A DNA stretch of 64,000 nt, taken from contig CM056381.1 of assembly GCA_029718625.1 (NCBI GenBank), positions 53,996,157 through 54,060,156 on the forward strand, read 5' to 3'. The DNA comes from Synaphobranchus kaupii (Eukaryota; Chordata; Actinopteri; Anguilliformes; Synaphobranchidae). Below, piece by piece: positions 10,885 to 21,604 of this stretch (positions within the stretch are counted from its first letter, which is position 1; every line of letters begins with the position of its first letter). The position numbers were made by a program, and so were the translations under genes. The notes under the pieces are model-generated. The model was not told where the DNA came from, ran no database searches, and saw only the letters and a list, made by a program, of their open reading frames with translations.

Positions 10885-12312
10885 ATGCCACGGAGCCCGG
10901 CCGGGCACAGCCCGAAGAAGCAACGTGGCCACCATCACCACTTCAACTTCTTCATCCCGTGGGCCCACCACCTACGGGAAGAACCATTGGGGTCGGTGGG
11001 CTGCCAGACAGGTGGCAGTGAAGGTAGAGGGTCTCGACGGACCAGACCTGGGCAGCAGAGGCTGGCTTTGGGGACGTGGAACGTCACCTCTCTGGTGGGG
11101 GAAGGAGCCGGAGCTTGTGTGGGAGGTGGAGCGTTACCAGTTGGATCTGGGGGGCTTACCTCTACGCACAGCCTTGGCTCTGGAACCTTACTCCTGGATA
11201 GGGGTTGGACTCTATTCTTCTCCGGAGTTGCCCAAGGTGTGAGGCACTGGGCGGGTGTGGGGATACTCACAAGTCCCCGGCTGAGTGCCGATACGTTGGA
11301 GTTCACCCCGGTGGGCGAAAGGATCACCTCCCTACGCCTAAGGGTTATGGAGGGGGGGGGGGGGGAAACTCTGACTGTTGTCTGTGCTTATGCACCGAAC
11401 AGCAGTTCAGAGTATTCGGCCTTCTTGGAGACCCTGAATGGAGTTCTGCATGGGGCTCCTGTAGGGGACTCCGTAGTCCTGCTAGGAGACTTCAACGCGC
11501 ACGTGGGCAACGATGGAGACACTTGGAGGGGTGTGATTGGGAGGAACGGCCTCCCTGATCTGAACCCGAGTGGTGGTTTGTTAATAGACTTCTGTGCTAG
11601 TCATGGATTGGCCATAACAAACACCATGTTCGAACATAAGGTTGCTCATAAGTGTACATGGTACCAGAGCACCCTAGGCAGAAGGTCGATGATCGATTTT
11701 GTTATCGTATCATCGGACCTGAGGCCGTATGTATTGGACACTCGGGTGAAGGGAGGGGCAGAGCTGTCTACTGATCACCATCTGGTGGTGAATTGGGTCG
11801 GGTGGCCGGGGAAGCCTCTGGACAGACCTGGTAAGCCTAAACGTGTAGTGCGGGTGAACTGGGAACGTCTGGAGGAGGCCCAGGTCCAGGAGACTTTCAA
11901 CTCATACCTCCGACAGAGCTTTTCTGGCATCCCTGTGGAGGCTGGGGACATTGAACCAGAGTGGACGATGTTCAAAGCTTCCATTGCTGAAGCTGTGGCT
12001 GGGAGCTGTGGTCTCAAGGTCTTAGGTGCCTCAAGGGGCGGTAACCCTCGAACATCCTGGTGGACACTGGTGGTCAGGGAAGCCGTCCAACTGAAGAAGG
12101 AGGCCTTCCAGGATATGTTATCCTGGGGGACTCCGGAGGCAGTTGAAAGGTACCGACAGGTTCGAAGGACAGCAGCCTCAGCCGTGGCAGAGGCAAAGCA
12201 GTGGGTGTGGAAGGAGTTTGGAGAAGGACTTTCGGTCGGCACCAAAGCGGTTCTGGAAAACCGTCCGACGCCTCAGGAGGGGGAAACGGGGAACCATCCA
12301 AGCTGTATATAG
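10885..12312 (+). pseudogene. LINE endonuclease part of ORF2, frameshifted
   Basis: The reading frame shows the endonuclease motifs [33 protein letters not shown] (catalytic D/N region), [19 protein letters not shown] and the terminal STDHHLVV. A short stretch (about 11,095-11,160) reads correctly only in the +1-related frame ([15 protein letters not shown]), so two compensating indels flank it. A poly-G run lies at 11,350-11,363. The meaningful frame ends near 12,230, where the homologous protein continues in the frame of the next feature. The remainder to 12,312 is out of frame. Confidence 0.85.
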
Positions 12313-13963
12313 TAAGGATGGGATGCTGTTGACCTCAACTGATAAGGTGATAGGGCGGTGGAAGGAACACTTTGAGGAACGCCTGAACCCAACTAACCCA
12401 CTCTCTATAGTAGAGGCAGAGACGGAGGATGATGGGGGATCATCATCAATCTCCCTGGAGGAAGTCACTGTGGTAATCAAACAACTCCACAGTGACAAAG
12501 CCCCGGGGGTTGATGAGATCCGCCCAGAAATGCTGAAGGCTCTGGGTGTTGAGGGGCTGTCATGGATGACGCGTCTCATCAACATTGTGTGGAAGTTGGG
12601 GGCAGTGCCTAGGGAGTGGCAGACTGGGGTGGTGGTTCCCCTGTTCAAAAAGGGGGACCAGAGGGTGTGTGCCAACTACAGAGGCATCACATTACTCAGC
12701 CTCCCTGGGAAAGTATACTCTAAGGTACTAGAAAGGAGGGTCCGGCCAATAGTCGAACCTCAGATTGAAGAGGAACAATGCGGATTCTGTCCTGGTCGTG
12801 GAACAGCGGACCAGATTTTTACTCTCGCAAGGATCCTAGAGGGGGCCTGGGAGTATGCCTATCCGGTCTACATGTGCTTTGTGGATTTGGAGAAGGCTTA
12901 TGACCGGGTTCCCCGGGAGATATTGTGGGAGGTGCTGCGGGAGTACGGGGTGAGGGGGTCACTACTCAGGGCCATCCAATCGCTGTACGCCCAAAGCGAG
13001 AGCTGTGTCCGGGTTACCGGCAGTAAGTCGGACTTGTTCCCAGTGGGGGTTGGCCTCCGCCAGGGCTGCGCCTTGTCACCTATCCTGTTTGTGATATTCA
13101 TGGACAGGATTTCAAGGCGTAGTCGCGGAGGAGAGGGGTTACAGTTCGGTGGGCTGAGGATTGCATCGCTGCTTTTTGCAGATGATGTGGTCCTGATGGC
13201 ACCATCGGTCTGCGACCTTCAGCACTCACTGGATCGGTTCGCAGCCGAGTGTGAAGCGGCTGGGATGAGGATCAGCACCTCTAAATCTGAGGCTATGGTT
13301 CTCAGCAGGAAACCGATGGTTTGTCTACTCCGAGTAGGGAATGAGTCTTTACCCCAAGTGAAGGAGTTCAAGTATCTCGGAGTCTTGTTCTCGAGTGAGG
13401 GCACAATGGAGCATGAGATGGGCCGGAGAATCGGAACAGCGGGAGCGGTATTGCACTCGCTTTACCACACCGTTGTGATGAAGAGAGAGCTGAGCCAGAA
13501 GGCAAAGCTCTCGATCTACCGGTCAATCTTCGTTCCTAATCTCACCTATGGTCATGAAGGGTGGGTCATGACCGAAAGAACGAGATCGCGGATACAAGCG
13601 GCCAAAATGGGTTTTCTCCGGAGTGTGGCTGGCATCTCCCTTAGGGATAAGGTGAGAAGCTCAGTCATCCGTGAGGGACTCGGAGTAGAGCCGCTGCTCC
13701 TTTGCGTAGAAAGGAGCCAGATGAGGTGGTTCGGGCATCCTGTAAGGATGCCACCTGGTCGCCTCCCTAGGGAGGTGTTCCAGGCACGTCCAGCTGGGAG
13801 GAGGCCACAGGACAGACCAAGGACCAGGTGGAGGGATTATATCTCCACGCTGGCCTGGGAACGCCTTGGGATCCCCCAGTCAGAGCTGGTCAATGTGGCC
13901 AGGGAAAGGGAAGTTTGGGGCCCCCTGCTGGAACTGCTACCTCCGCGACCCGACTTTGGATAA
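12215..13963 (+). pseudogene. LINE reverse transcriptase part of ORF2
   Basis: Continues the LINE protein in another frame. Domains in order: [17 protein letters not shown] linker, palm/fingers with DKAPGVDEIRPEMLKAL, CANYRGITLLS, FVDLEKAYDRVPRE, VGLRQGCALSPILF, and the catalytic FADDVVLM motif, then thumb and a C-terminal WFGHPVRMPPGRLP region. It stops at 13,961-13,963. The open frame extends upstream to 12,143, but sense begins only near 12,215-12,235. About 10 bp missing there, compared with the conserved EFGE...EKDF linker of the family, would explain the frame change. Confidence 0.88.
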
Positions 13964-14003
13964 GCGGTTGAAGATGGATGGATGGATGGAAGTTCAGGTA
14001 AGC

Positions 14004-14917
14004 AAAGCAAAAGCCACATGTCACTGCAGAAATCCACAAGGACCTGCAGAAATGTTTAGCCGACAGCAGAGTAGTAGTGCACTGGTCCACTACACAAAAG
14101 TTACACAAAAATGATTTGCATGGAATAGTTGTCATAAAGAAAACTTTCTTGCGATATTATCAAAAGTCAATGTTTGAAGTATGCAACAGAACACTTAGGT
14201 GAGCCAGAGACATTTTTGAACAGTGCAGTGGACTGGTGAAACAAAAATGTAACTCTGGCCGCAACCACCAAAGATACATTTGGAGAAAAACAGGGGAAGC
14301 AGTTGAACAAAATAATACTTTGCCAACCATTAAGCATGGGGGTGGATCTATTCTGCTTTGGGGTTTTGTGGCAGCCAGTGGCACAGTAAATATTGTGTGG
14401 GTGGAAGGAAGAATGTGTTCAGTGAACTGCCCAAATCCTAGAAGATAATGTCCCAGATTCTGTAAAGCAATTGAAGCTGCAAAAAGTTAAAATATTTCAA
14501 GACAATGATCCAAAACATACCGAAATCAACCATGAACTACTTATAGGGAAAAAAAGATGACGGGTTTGGAATGGCCTTGAATAATATTGGAAAAAAGTGG
14601 AAAAAATCCTAAAGCAAGAATAGAAAGACTGTTAGCTGGTAACAAGAAATGTTTGGAAGCTGTGATTCCTGCCAAAAGTGTGTTACAAAGTACTGATTGA
14701 AAAGGTGCCCAAACATTTGCACATGCCACATTTACTGTTTTATTTATGTTTTCCAATCTGTTAAATTAAGCAATTCAGAAGTAATTTTGCATTAAAATGA
14801 GCAGAAATATGTCATTTTTAAGCTTTTACCCTGTAGGTTGTTTTAACTTCTTTTCACTTAGAAAACAACAAAACATTCAGTTTGACTAGGTGTGGGCAAA
14901 CCTTTGCATGCAACTGT
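14004..14917 (+). mobile_element. Decayed Tc1-like transposon
   Basis: Several plus-strand frames carry the Tc1 transposase catalytic region, such as TLPTIKHGGGSILLWGF and AASGTVNIVWVEG, with many stops and frame changes. The right end resembles a Tc1 terminus (GGGCAAACCTTTGCATGCAA, about 14,895-14,914). The left end was not found and may be lost. The element abuts the LINE's 3' target duplication. Confidence 0.75.
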
Positions 14918-15710
14918 GTGTACAGATGCCCAATAGCAGTGACCCTCTCCATAATGACCAATAGCAGTGTTGTTTTCTGTCAGTTCAGTGTGTAATTGAG
15001 ATTATTTATAGGATAGACAAGACATAATTTTACGGTGTAAAAGACCAATCTGATTGTGTAACTGAAATCATGATGATTCTGTAATACTGCATAGTATCGT
15101 AGCGAGGACATTAATGGATAATCCAGAGCAGTGGTGACGGCAGGCTGTAGGACTGTGGGCCTAGGCACCCCCACTTTTCTCATCGTCCCACAATACTTTT
15201 TGAATTTAAGCAGTTTAAAATGTCTATCCATAATAACCAATTAAACACTACGCTGTCTGGTGTCATGCCTATGAGATATACACAATACACTTGTTGACCT
15301 ATCAAAAACTAGCATCCACTGACTGAGCCAAACACAGCTGAACACGGCAGATCAGAAGCACCCGCTGCGACTAGATAGGCCTACAGTTGGCTTAGGCCTA
15401 AGCTATCAGTAACGATATCTAGCTTTGCGTAACTTAACGTATCCGAAAATTTCAAAACACTCCTCCCTTTTCCAGTTTGTCAAAAGAATTAGGAGAGAGC
15501 CACTGTAACCACCAGAAAAATATGGAAAAGCAATTAATAGTAGCCTATAGTTGGATAGGTTGTTTTTGTACTATAATGTACAGGATACGTTTTTGTGAAT
15601 TTCAACTGCTTTATTTGCCTTTGTGCACATACACAATAATTTCACTTCTGATTTTGTCATAGCATTTTAATGTCAAGTGTTTTTATAAAGCATCCTAAAG
15701 GCACTTAAAT
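14918..15710. other. Unassigned stretch downstream of lrg1
   Basis: No gene or repeat family is recognised. A minus-strand ATTAAA signal (15,665) could serve lrg1 polyadenylation but is not compelling. Confidence 0.35.
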
Positions 15711-16071
15711 TCACACTAATGGAAACATTGGCATTGCCAGTGAAGACCACTGATAGTGCAGCAAGTGAAAAGCGATATATAAAAAGCAGAGTTGAATCCT
15801 TGACTGAATCGATTGGATTGGATCCATACCTGAATTAGAAAATCTGTTAAAAACATTTGTTGGCTGGTTACATTGATTCCTGAATAAGATTAATATGGTC
15901 TGATGCTTATAGCATGCCAGTTGGCTATGAGGTCTTATAAGCAAAATGTACTTAGCAAGTAGTCTTATTATTGAAGTGTATTTAGTTATCAGTGAATCTT
16001 GCAGCAGAATTGGGGAGAGGGGGTAATAAAGCTGGATGGGGGAGGGATGTGGTAAAGTTCACAGCTCTTGT

Positions 16072-17085
16072 TCAGTTTCTGCTGGATGTCCCCCACTCCT
16101 CCTCTGTCAAAGATGAGAGGACCCTCCCCTTCAGGGCCTCAGGTGTGGCACACTGAATTTCATCCAAAAAGGTTTTGTCTTTGTGGCTGCGGAGCCACAT
16201 CCACAGATAGGCCACACCTTTGTCACAGTCCCAGGGGTTAAGGGAGAGGTCCAGGCCCTGGCCGACGCTGGTTCCAAGTGCAGGCAGTTTGTCCAGCAGG
16301 CCGGGGGGCAGGGTGCGTAGGCGGTTCTGACTCAGGTTCAGGAAGTCAAGGTGGGGGAGTCCCAGAAAGATGCCGGAGGGAAGCTTCTCCAGTCTGTTCT
16401 CCTGGAGGAACACGTGGGTAAGGTTTGGAGTGTGCTGGAAGGAAGAGGCGTCCAGGGAGCTCAGCTTGTTCTCTTCCAGATGAAGCCGTTCCAGGTGTGT
16501 CACTGTGTGCAGGGCAGCAGCAGGGATTTTCTCCAGCTGGTTGTTGTTCAGATGAAGCATTTTTAGCTGGGGTAGGTTGTGCAGCAGAGCTGTGGGCAGG
16601 ACCTTCAAGCGGTTAGACGCCAGGTCCAGCCAGGTGAGGCTGCTGTTAGGCGGGAGCCAGTGGGCATCAGCTGTGGAGAGCTTGTTGTCTCTGAGCACCA
16701 GGTTGAGCAGTGGGGCATCGTTGAACACACCTGGAGGCAGCTGCTGCAGTTGGTTGCCAGTGAGGTCCAGAGTGTGCAGGTGGGGAAGGCCACTCAGCAG
16801 ATTTGCTGGCAGCTCATGCAGCTTGTTTCCTGATAGGTGGAGCTCCTGCAGGAGGGGTGTGGCCTGCAGCTGCTGTGCAGAGATAGAACTCATGTTGGTG
16901 AACTCGATGGACAGGGAAGTGGTGTTGGACGGGAGCCCAATCTCAGGGAAACGTGAGAAGGAGGAGCTGGTGCAGACCACCTGTGTGGTATTGGTAGAAA
17001 AGTAGCAGATGCACAGGTCTGGACACGTCAGGACACCATGGCAACAATAGCTGGCCAGCACTGTGAGGAGGTACCAGGTGCTCAT
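16072..17085 (-). CDS. lrg1: Leucine-rich alpha-2-glycoprotein-like secreted LRR protein
   Basis: A 337-residue protein in one uninterrupted coding exon. Residues 1-20 (MSTWYLLTVLASYCCHGVLT) look like a signal peptide. An LRRNT-like cysteine cluster follows (CPDLCICY), then about eight 24-residue leucine-rich repeats (pattern LxxLxLxxNxLxxLP, residues about 75-270). The LRRCT-type end has LSLNPWDCDKGVAYLWMWL and HKDKTFLDEIQCATPEALKG. This ending, including NPW-C-D and C-x-PEA-KG, matches human LRG1, and the length is close to the human 347. LRG1 is a secreted plasma acute-phase glycoprotein that modulates TGF-beta signalling. An acceptor-like TTTCAG lies just upstream on the minus strand (about 17,103), so a 5' non-coding exon is likely further upstream. 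The start is the first in-frame Met and gives the signal peptide. Other secreted LRR proteins are possible, but the C-terminus argues for lrg1. Confidence 0.88.
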   Translation of the reverse strand: MSTWYLLTVLASYCCHGVLTCPDLCICYFSTNTTQVVCTSSSFSRFPEIGLPSNTTSLSIEFTNMSSISAQQLQATPLLQELHLSGNKLHELPANLLSGLPHLHTLDLTGNQLQQLPPGVFNDAPLLNLVLRDNKLSTADAHWLPPNSSLTWLDLASNRLKVLPTALLHNLPQLKMLHLNNNQLEKIPAAALHTVTHLERLHLEENKLSSLDASSFQHTPNLTHVFLQENRLEKLPSGIFLGLPHLDFLNLSQNRLRTLPPGLLDKLPALGTSVGQGLDLSLNPWDCDKGVAYLWMWLRSHKDKTFLDEIQCATPEALKGRVLSSLTEEEWGTSSRN

Positions 17086-17103
17086 TGCTCAAGAGCTAGA
17101 GGA

Positions 17104-18495
17104 CTGAAATGAGACAACACCAGACAATATAATAATCCTCTCTCAGTGTCCCATCTAACAAAAATAATAAAAAACATATGAATAATTGTTTTAGTAATGC
17201 AGAGGATCAGAAAGTGTCATTAAAACAGTTACATAAAAACTAGATATATGTCCTGAGTCACAATACGTTCTCAACGTTCTTAATATGACCAACAAAAAAA
17301 AAAAATCATACGCTGTCATCGTTGGCCCTTCGCAAACAAGCTAAAGGCAAAATAAAATAAGCATGACAAAAGTAAATAAGCATATGGGGAATGTTTAATG
17401 TTTTATATTTTGGCGAGACCAGAGGAAGTGTTAACAGGTGATACATGTGCTTAATTAACTGGGTTTACTTAAATGCATTAGCATAAAATAATATAATTTT
17501 CCTATTTTTTTGAGAATATAATATAGCTCATTGCCTTTTTTTAATTTATAGAGCCCTTTTTTACTTATCTTTATCAAGGATGCCAATAATTTTGTAGGGC
17601 ACTGTATATACAAACAATTAAGGCTACTACATAATTGTTAGTATAGTAGTTTTAGTAGTAGAAGTTTTAATACTATACTACTATAATATTACTAGTTTTT
17701 CTTTATGTTTATATTTGTTATATATATACAGTATATATTACTGTACAATTCATACATTCCTGTTATCAAACTATTAACAACTACATTTTCAGCAGCTTTG
17801 ATTACTCCATTGAAAATGTTATGCAAATATCAGCCGAATTTGTTAACCATAATGGGCATTACAACCCAGCTTCATTTCCTCATCACATTTTGTATATTAT
17901 TTTTAATATTAAATTGTATTTTACTAGTACCTTTACACTGTATTAATTGTGAACAACAATGCAACAATTTAATAATAATATATCATAGATATGGCATATA
18001 TTTACATATTAATAAAATAAAATCCCATACCTTCAGTGTTATGAGCTTGTGAATATCTGTAATTTTACCCTCTTTGGCTGCCTTATATCTGTCCTACAAG
18101 TGCTTCTTTCTACACTGTTTCAACACTATTGACTAGAAATCTGCGTGTTCAGTTTGTTTTATCATGATTCAACTAGTCAGTGTTTCACTAAATAAACAGT
18201 GCCTGGTACAGAGAACACACAGTTCCACCTACTTTATTGATAAGAACAAAATTTCTCCCTCAACGTACTATTACAAAAACAAATATATGATATATCTGTT
18301 TATATACTGTATATGCAGGTCTGAATTTACATTCTGTTAAAAGATCATTAATACATGTCCTGTCTATTTTCCACGGCACATCTGAGTACATGTATTACTG
18401 ATATTTCAGTAACAGCCTATATCATACGTTTTCATACAGTGTTGAATGCTTGCAACTTTATATTCCGATCCTTTGAGAAAATATTTCTGAAGATA
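17104..18495. other. lrg1 upstream region
   Basis: AT-rich 5' flank or first intron of lrg1. A Tc1-type end-like motif (AATAATTTTGTAGGGCACTG) lies near 17,586-17,606 without a visible mate. The part 17,757-18,235 is the intact counterpart of the duplicated blocks at 8,985-9,180 and 10,071-10,510. I see no second gene. Confidence 0.5.
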
Positions 18496-19213
18496 CAGTG
18501 GTATGCAAACGTTTTGTGCACCCCTGGTGAAATTGCATGTTTTGTTGAATCTCTAAGTGAAAAGCAGTTAACACAACCTATGCAGGGTACAAACTTACCA
18601 TGACATAATTCTGCAAATTCTAATTCACAATTACTATTTATTTGTTGAATGCAACCATTTGAAAAAAAATTTTACTAAATGTGGCATGAGGCACTCTTCC
18701 ATTTCATGCATTAATACTTTTTTTCTCAAAACTTCATTGACTCAAGTTAGGCCTAAAATATAAGCCAGGCGAAGACAATTTCAAAGGTAAATAAATAATG
18801 GAGGGTGATCTTTTTGCAACTAGGTTTGTTAAAAAAAAATTCAGAAATTGTCAGACAACTGCACAGTTCTGTGGATGAGTGTGCTCCTGAATCCCCTCAA
18901 TGAAACCCCGGAAATAAGGGTTTCATCCTGGTATTTTAAGCGCCCCATTTGTGATGAAGTTCATTCAAATATACGCCCTCAAAGGGGTTAAGGGGTCGTA
19001 TTCCGTCATGGCCTAATCCAACAAGAAGTTAATGGTGAATAAATGTGCAGATATTTGTAGAAAGAAAAAAGGATTTCCTGTGTCTACAGTGAAGTGTATT
19101 GTTAGCCATTAAAATATACAGAAACATGTCATATTTAAGTTTGTTACCTGCACAACTTCTTTTCGTAATACGTGCAATTTGACCAGGGGTGCCCAAACCT
19201 TTGCATACCACTG
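18496..19213. mobile_element. Non-autonomous Tc1-like element with TA duplication
   Basis: Ends CAGTGGTATGCAAACGTTTT and (reverse complement of the right end) CAGTGGTATGCAAAGGTTTG lie between TA at 18,494-18,495 and 19,214-19,215. The length is 718 bp. No transposase remains inside. Confidence 0.8.
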
Positions 19214-19384
19214 TAGCTTAGATATAGGCTAGATAAAATGTCACCACTGTCAAAAAAAGGAAATAATGTTGCTATTGTATTTGCATACAAGTAAAAAAAA
19301 ACTAACCAGCATATTACACCTATTTTAATACTATGTAAGAACAGATTTTAAAATTAAGATTATCTCATTTTTAAAGTATTAACT

Positions 19385-19625
19385 GGCCAAGCACCCAAGT
19401 AGCTACATTATTGATCTCAAAATACCAGCCCCAACATGCCCTCATATCTGCAGTAGCTGGTCTGCTCCAAGTTCCAAAGGTTAAGTACAAAAAGTGTGGA
19501 AAGGCTTTTAGTTTTTATGCTCGTAAATGATGGAACTCCCTCCCACAACACATCAGAGGCTAAATCTATTGAAATCTATTGATTTTAAGACTCAACTGAA
19601 AACGCATTTTTGCAGTTGAATCTTT
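19385..19625 (+). mobile_element. LINE 3' fragment
   Basis: Decayed coding resembling the C-terminus of fish L2/CR1-like proteins: the WNSLP-type context (GATGGAACTCCCTCCCACA) followed by TTTAAGACTCAACTGAAAAC (a K-T-x-L-K-T-H-F-like end). Stops are present. The clade is uncertain. Confidence 0.45.
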
Positions 19626-20159
19626 AATCACTAGTGCTTATCTGTTTCAGACATTGTATTTCTACATGTTCTTTTCTCTAGTCCTTTGTTGTCATTTAAA
19701 TGTCTTTAAAGCATGTACTGTAGATGATACTAGCTTTCTTTGACTGGTGATTTTTATTTTTCCTACTGTATGTACCTTGGGCTTCAACAGTCATATGAAG
19801 GGTGCATTATGAACTTCTTTGCAAATAATACATAATTAAGTGGATACAACCAGAAGCATGTATCAAAAAGTAGGCAATCAGTTACTAAGACCAAATCTAT
19901 GCATGCAAGAGGAAATTATCGGTTACTTTGGGCCTGATTTACTAAGACCTTCAGCATGTGCAAAACCTTTTAGCACATGTAAAACCAGTAACACGACCAA
20001 TGATTGTTCATGGTATTCACTAATAATTTGTTGTGTTAAGTGTTGTGTGTGCTAAAAGGTCTTAAGAAATCAAGCCCTTTATGTAGTAATAAGCAGTATA
20101 TTGCTTTCACTTCTGAGACTATGCTGCACTTTAAATTATTTCAGTTCAGTTGCATAGTT

Positions 20160-20516
20160 CCAGTTAATTCCCACCAGAGGACGTCAGCTCCCCATTCCTA
20201 GTGGGTTTTATTTTTGTCTGCCCTGTTTCCCTGTTTGTGATTGATAGTATTATTGTATTATTGGATTCAATCTGTTTGTCATTAGTTCATTCCATTCACC
20301 TGTTTTTCTCTGTACGTAAGTTCCCTGTCTTCAATCATTCTTTGCTTGGTCTTAGCTTTTGATTGCTTGTTCTTCAGCCACCTAGGTCTCTGTGTTCTTT
20401 GCGCTCTCGTCTCTGACTGTGTGTTGTTTTTTTGTCCAGCCTAAGTAAAGTAGTTATTATTTTTGCAGTTACCTTGCCTCCTGAGTTTTTTCTGCCCTTG
20501 GGTCCTACCATTACAC
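20160..20516 (+). mobile_element. LTR-like fragment
   Basis: Pyrimidine-rich DNA with AAGTAAAGTAG followed by GCAGTTACCTTGCCTCCTGA and TTGGGTCCTACCATTACAC, which resembles the 3' end of fish gypsy LTRs. No coding sequence or mate LTR is present. It is probably a solo or partial LTR. Confidence 0.4.
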
Positions 20517-20529
20517 ATTGTGATATTTG

Positions 20530-20830
20530 GGGCATTGTACCAGAAATCAATCACTTTCTGACCTCACCCTTTTAGATTTGAACTTTTTTCTATACATGTT
20601 AACCTATATGAGATAGTGTTAGATAGTGTTTGATTAACCAGAATGATTCAGGAGAGAGGGCTCCCTCAAAGTTCACCCATATTGGAGCCCCACCCTACCT
20701 AAAAACACATATCTTCTTCAAAATTAAACATAACAGTATGGTTCTCTTATTACCCGAAAGCTTAGAAACAAGGTTATCCACAATTTCAATACTTTTGTTC
20801 CAAATAAATAAATATGCAAATTAGGTGATT
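20530..20830 (+). repeat. Dispersed repeat, inverse of 27,815-28,780
   Basis: Shared blocks on opposite strands: AATCAATCACTTTCTGACCT here matches the reverse complement near 28,745-28,765. CTACCTAAAAACACATATCT and the following 120 bp match the reverse complement of 27,845-27,975. No coding function is seen. Confidence 0.65.
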
Positions 20831-21429
20831 TTTGTTTGTCTGTAAACCTTCATTTGCAAAGAAATGCATTATTGACACACCTGTTCCCCATTAACTGGAC
20901 TGGTGACTCAATAATGGGCTGAGAGGTGATAGTATGAGGTGGTTCCTCCTCTTCTATAAAACCCATGAGAGTGTCCTGCTTGCGAGGCATGATAATCACT
21001 TATTTGGTTGTTCAAGAGAGTGCTGCTTTTTGTGTTTTTAAAATGAAGAATGAAAAAAAAAAGCAGAAACAAAATAAAATATTGTTAATTTAGGTAAGGC
21101 AAAGGCATTGTTTAATTAACAAACGCCAAGGAGGCATCTGTTGTTCTTATTATTTATTTTGTGGGGAGTTACTGTAATAAGGCCACATATATTTATATTA
21201 AGGAGTTACAACAGGCATTATTCCATTCATGTATCAAAACCAGATTAATTTGTTCCTTTTTTTTAATATCTATAAATCTATAAATGGGCTCCACATCAAG
21301 CAACTTTATACTGCTGCACATATCAAGTCTTGCTGTGACCCATTTCAAAAACATGGTGGACAACGGCGCACCAAATGCAGAAATGTGACTTAAAAAGCAC
21401 ATAGAAGAGCACAGGTCACTTGGTTTTGT

Positions 21430-21542
21430 TTAAGGGCAGAAACTTTGGTACCCCTGTATGAAAGCATTGTCTTGTCACCCAGAGAGAAGGTGAAATGTTT
21501 CTATAGGTATGATGTGAGCAAGATCATGACAATGAAAAAAAG
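21430..21542 (+). pseudogene. Transposon-type ORF remnant, left piece
   Basis: One frame reads VPLYESIVLSPREKVKCFYR and continues YDVSKIMTMKK before the gypsy insertion. It appears continuous in sense with the piece at 25,918-26,330, which carries a GFSKFAELRPKDCVLAGSSG motif. I recognise that motif from repetitive fish ORFs of unknown function, probably transposon-encoded. Name and superfamily are not assigned. Confidence 0.5.
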
Positions 21543-21604
21543 TTTGCAGACACGAGACTGGACCCAAACGCATGACTCAGAAACAGGTTTCACAAAATAA
21601 GGTC
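21543..21604 (-). repeat. 3' LTR remnant of the gypsy element
   Basis: Sixty-two bp that match the last part of the 5' LTR (25,121-25,181), for example AACTCAGAAACAGGTTTCAC against GACTCAGAAACAGGTTTCAC here. The rest of this LTR is deleted, and so is the terminal TTAACA end. Confidence 0.8.

Larger units (their letters stand above)
10618..13986 (+). mobile_element. Near-complete APE-type non-LTR retrotransposon (LINE)
   Basis: A 3.37-kb element flanked by a perfect 17-bp target-site duplication, TGGAAGTTCAGGTAAGC (10,601-10,617 and 13,987-14,003). It starts with a GC-rich 5' region containing CCGTCACCTTATCGTGGTGG and ends in short GATG/GATGG repeats instead of poly(A). It encodes an APE-like endonuclease and a reverse transcriptase and shows no RNase H. 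The architecture fits fish RTE/I-like (Nimb-type) LINEs, but I cannot fix the clade without alignment. The perfect TSD suggests a fairly recent insertion. A frameshift between endonuclease and RT, plus smaller indels near 11,095-11,160, show that it is now dead. Confidence 0.9.

Noticed and set aside
16351..17005. Plus-strand frames of 71-142 codons opposite lrg1
   Set aside because: They mirror the GC-rich LRR coding strand and have no recognisable motif. They are shadows.
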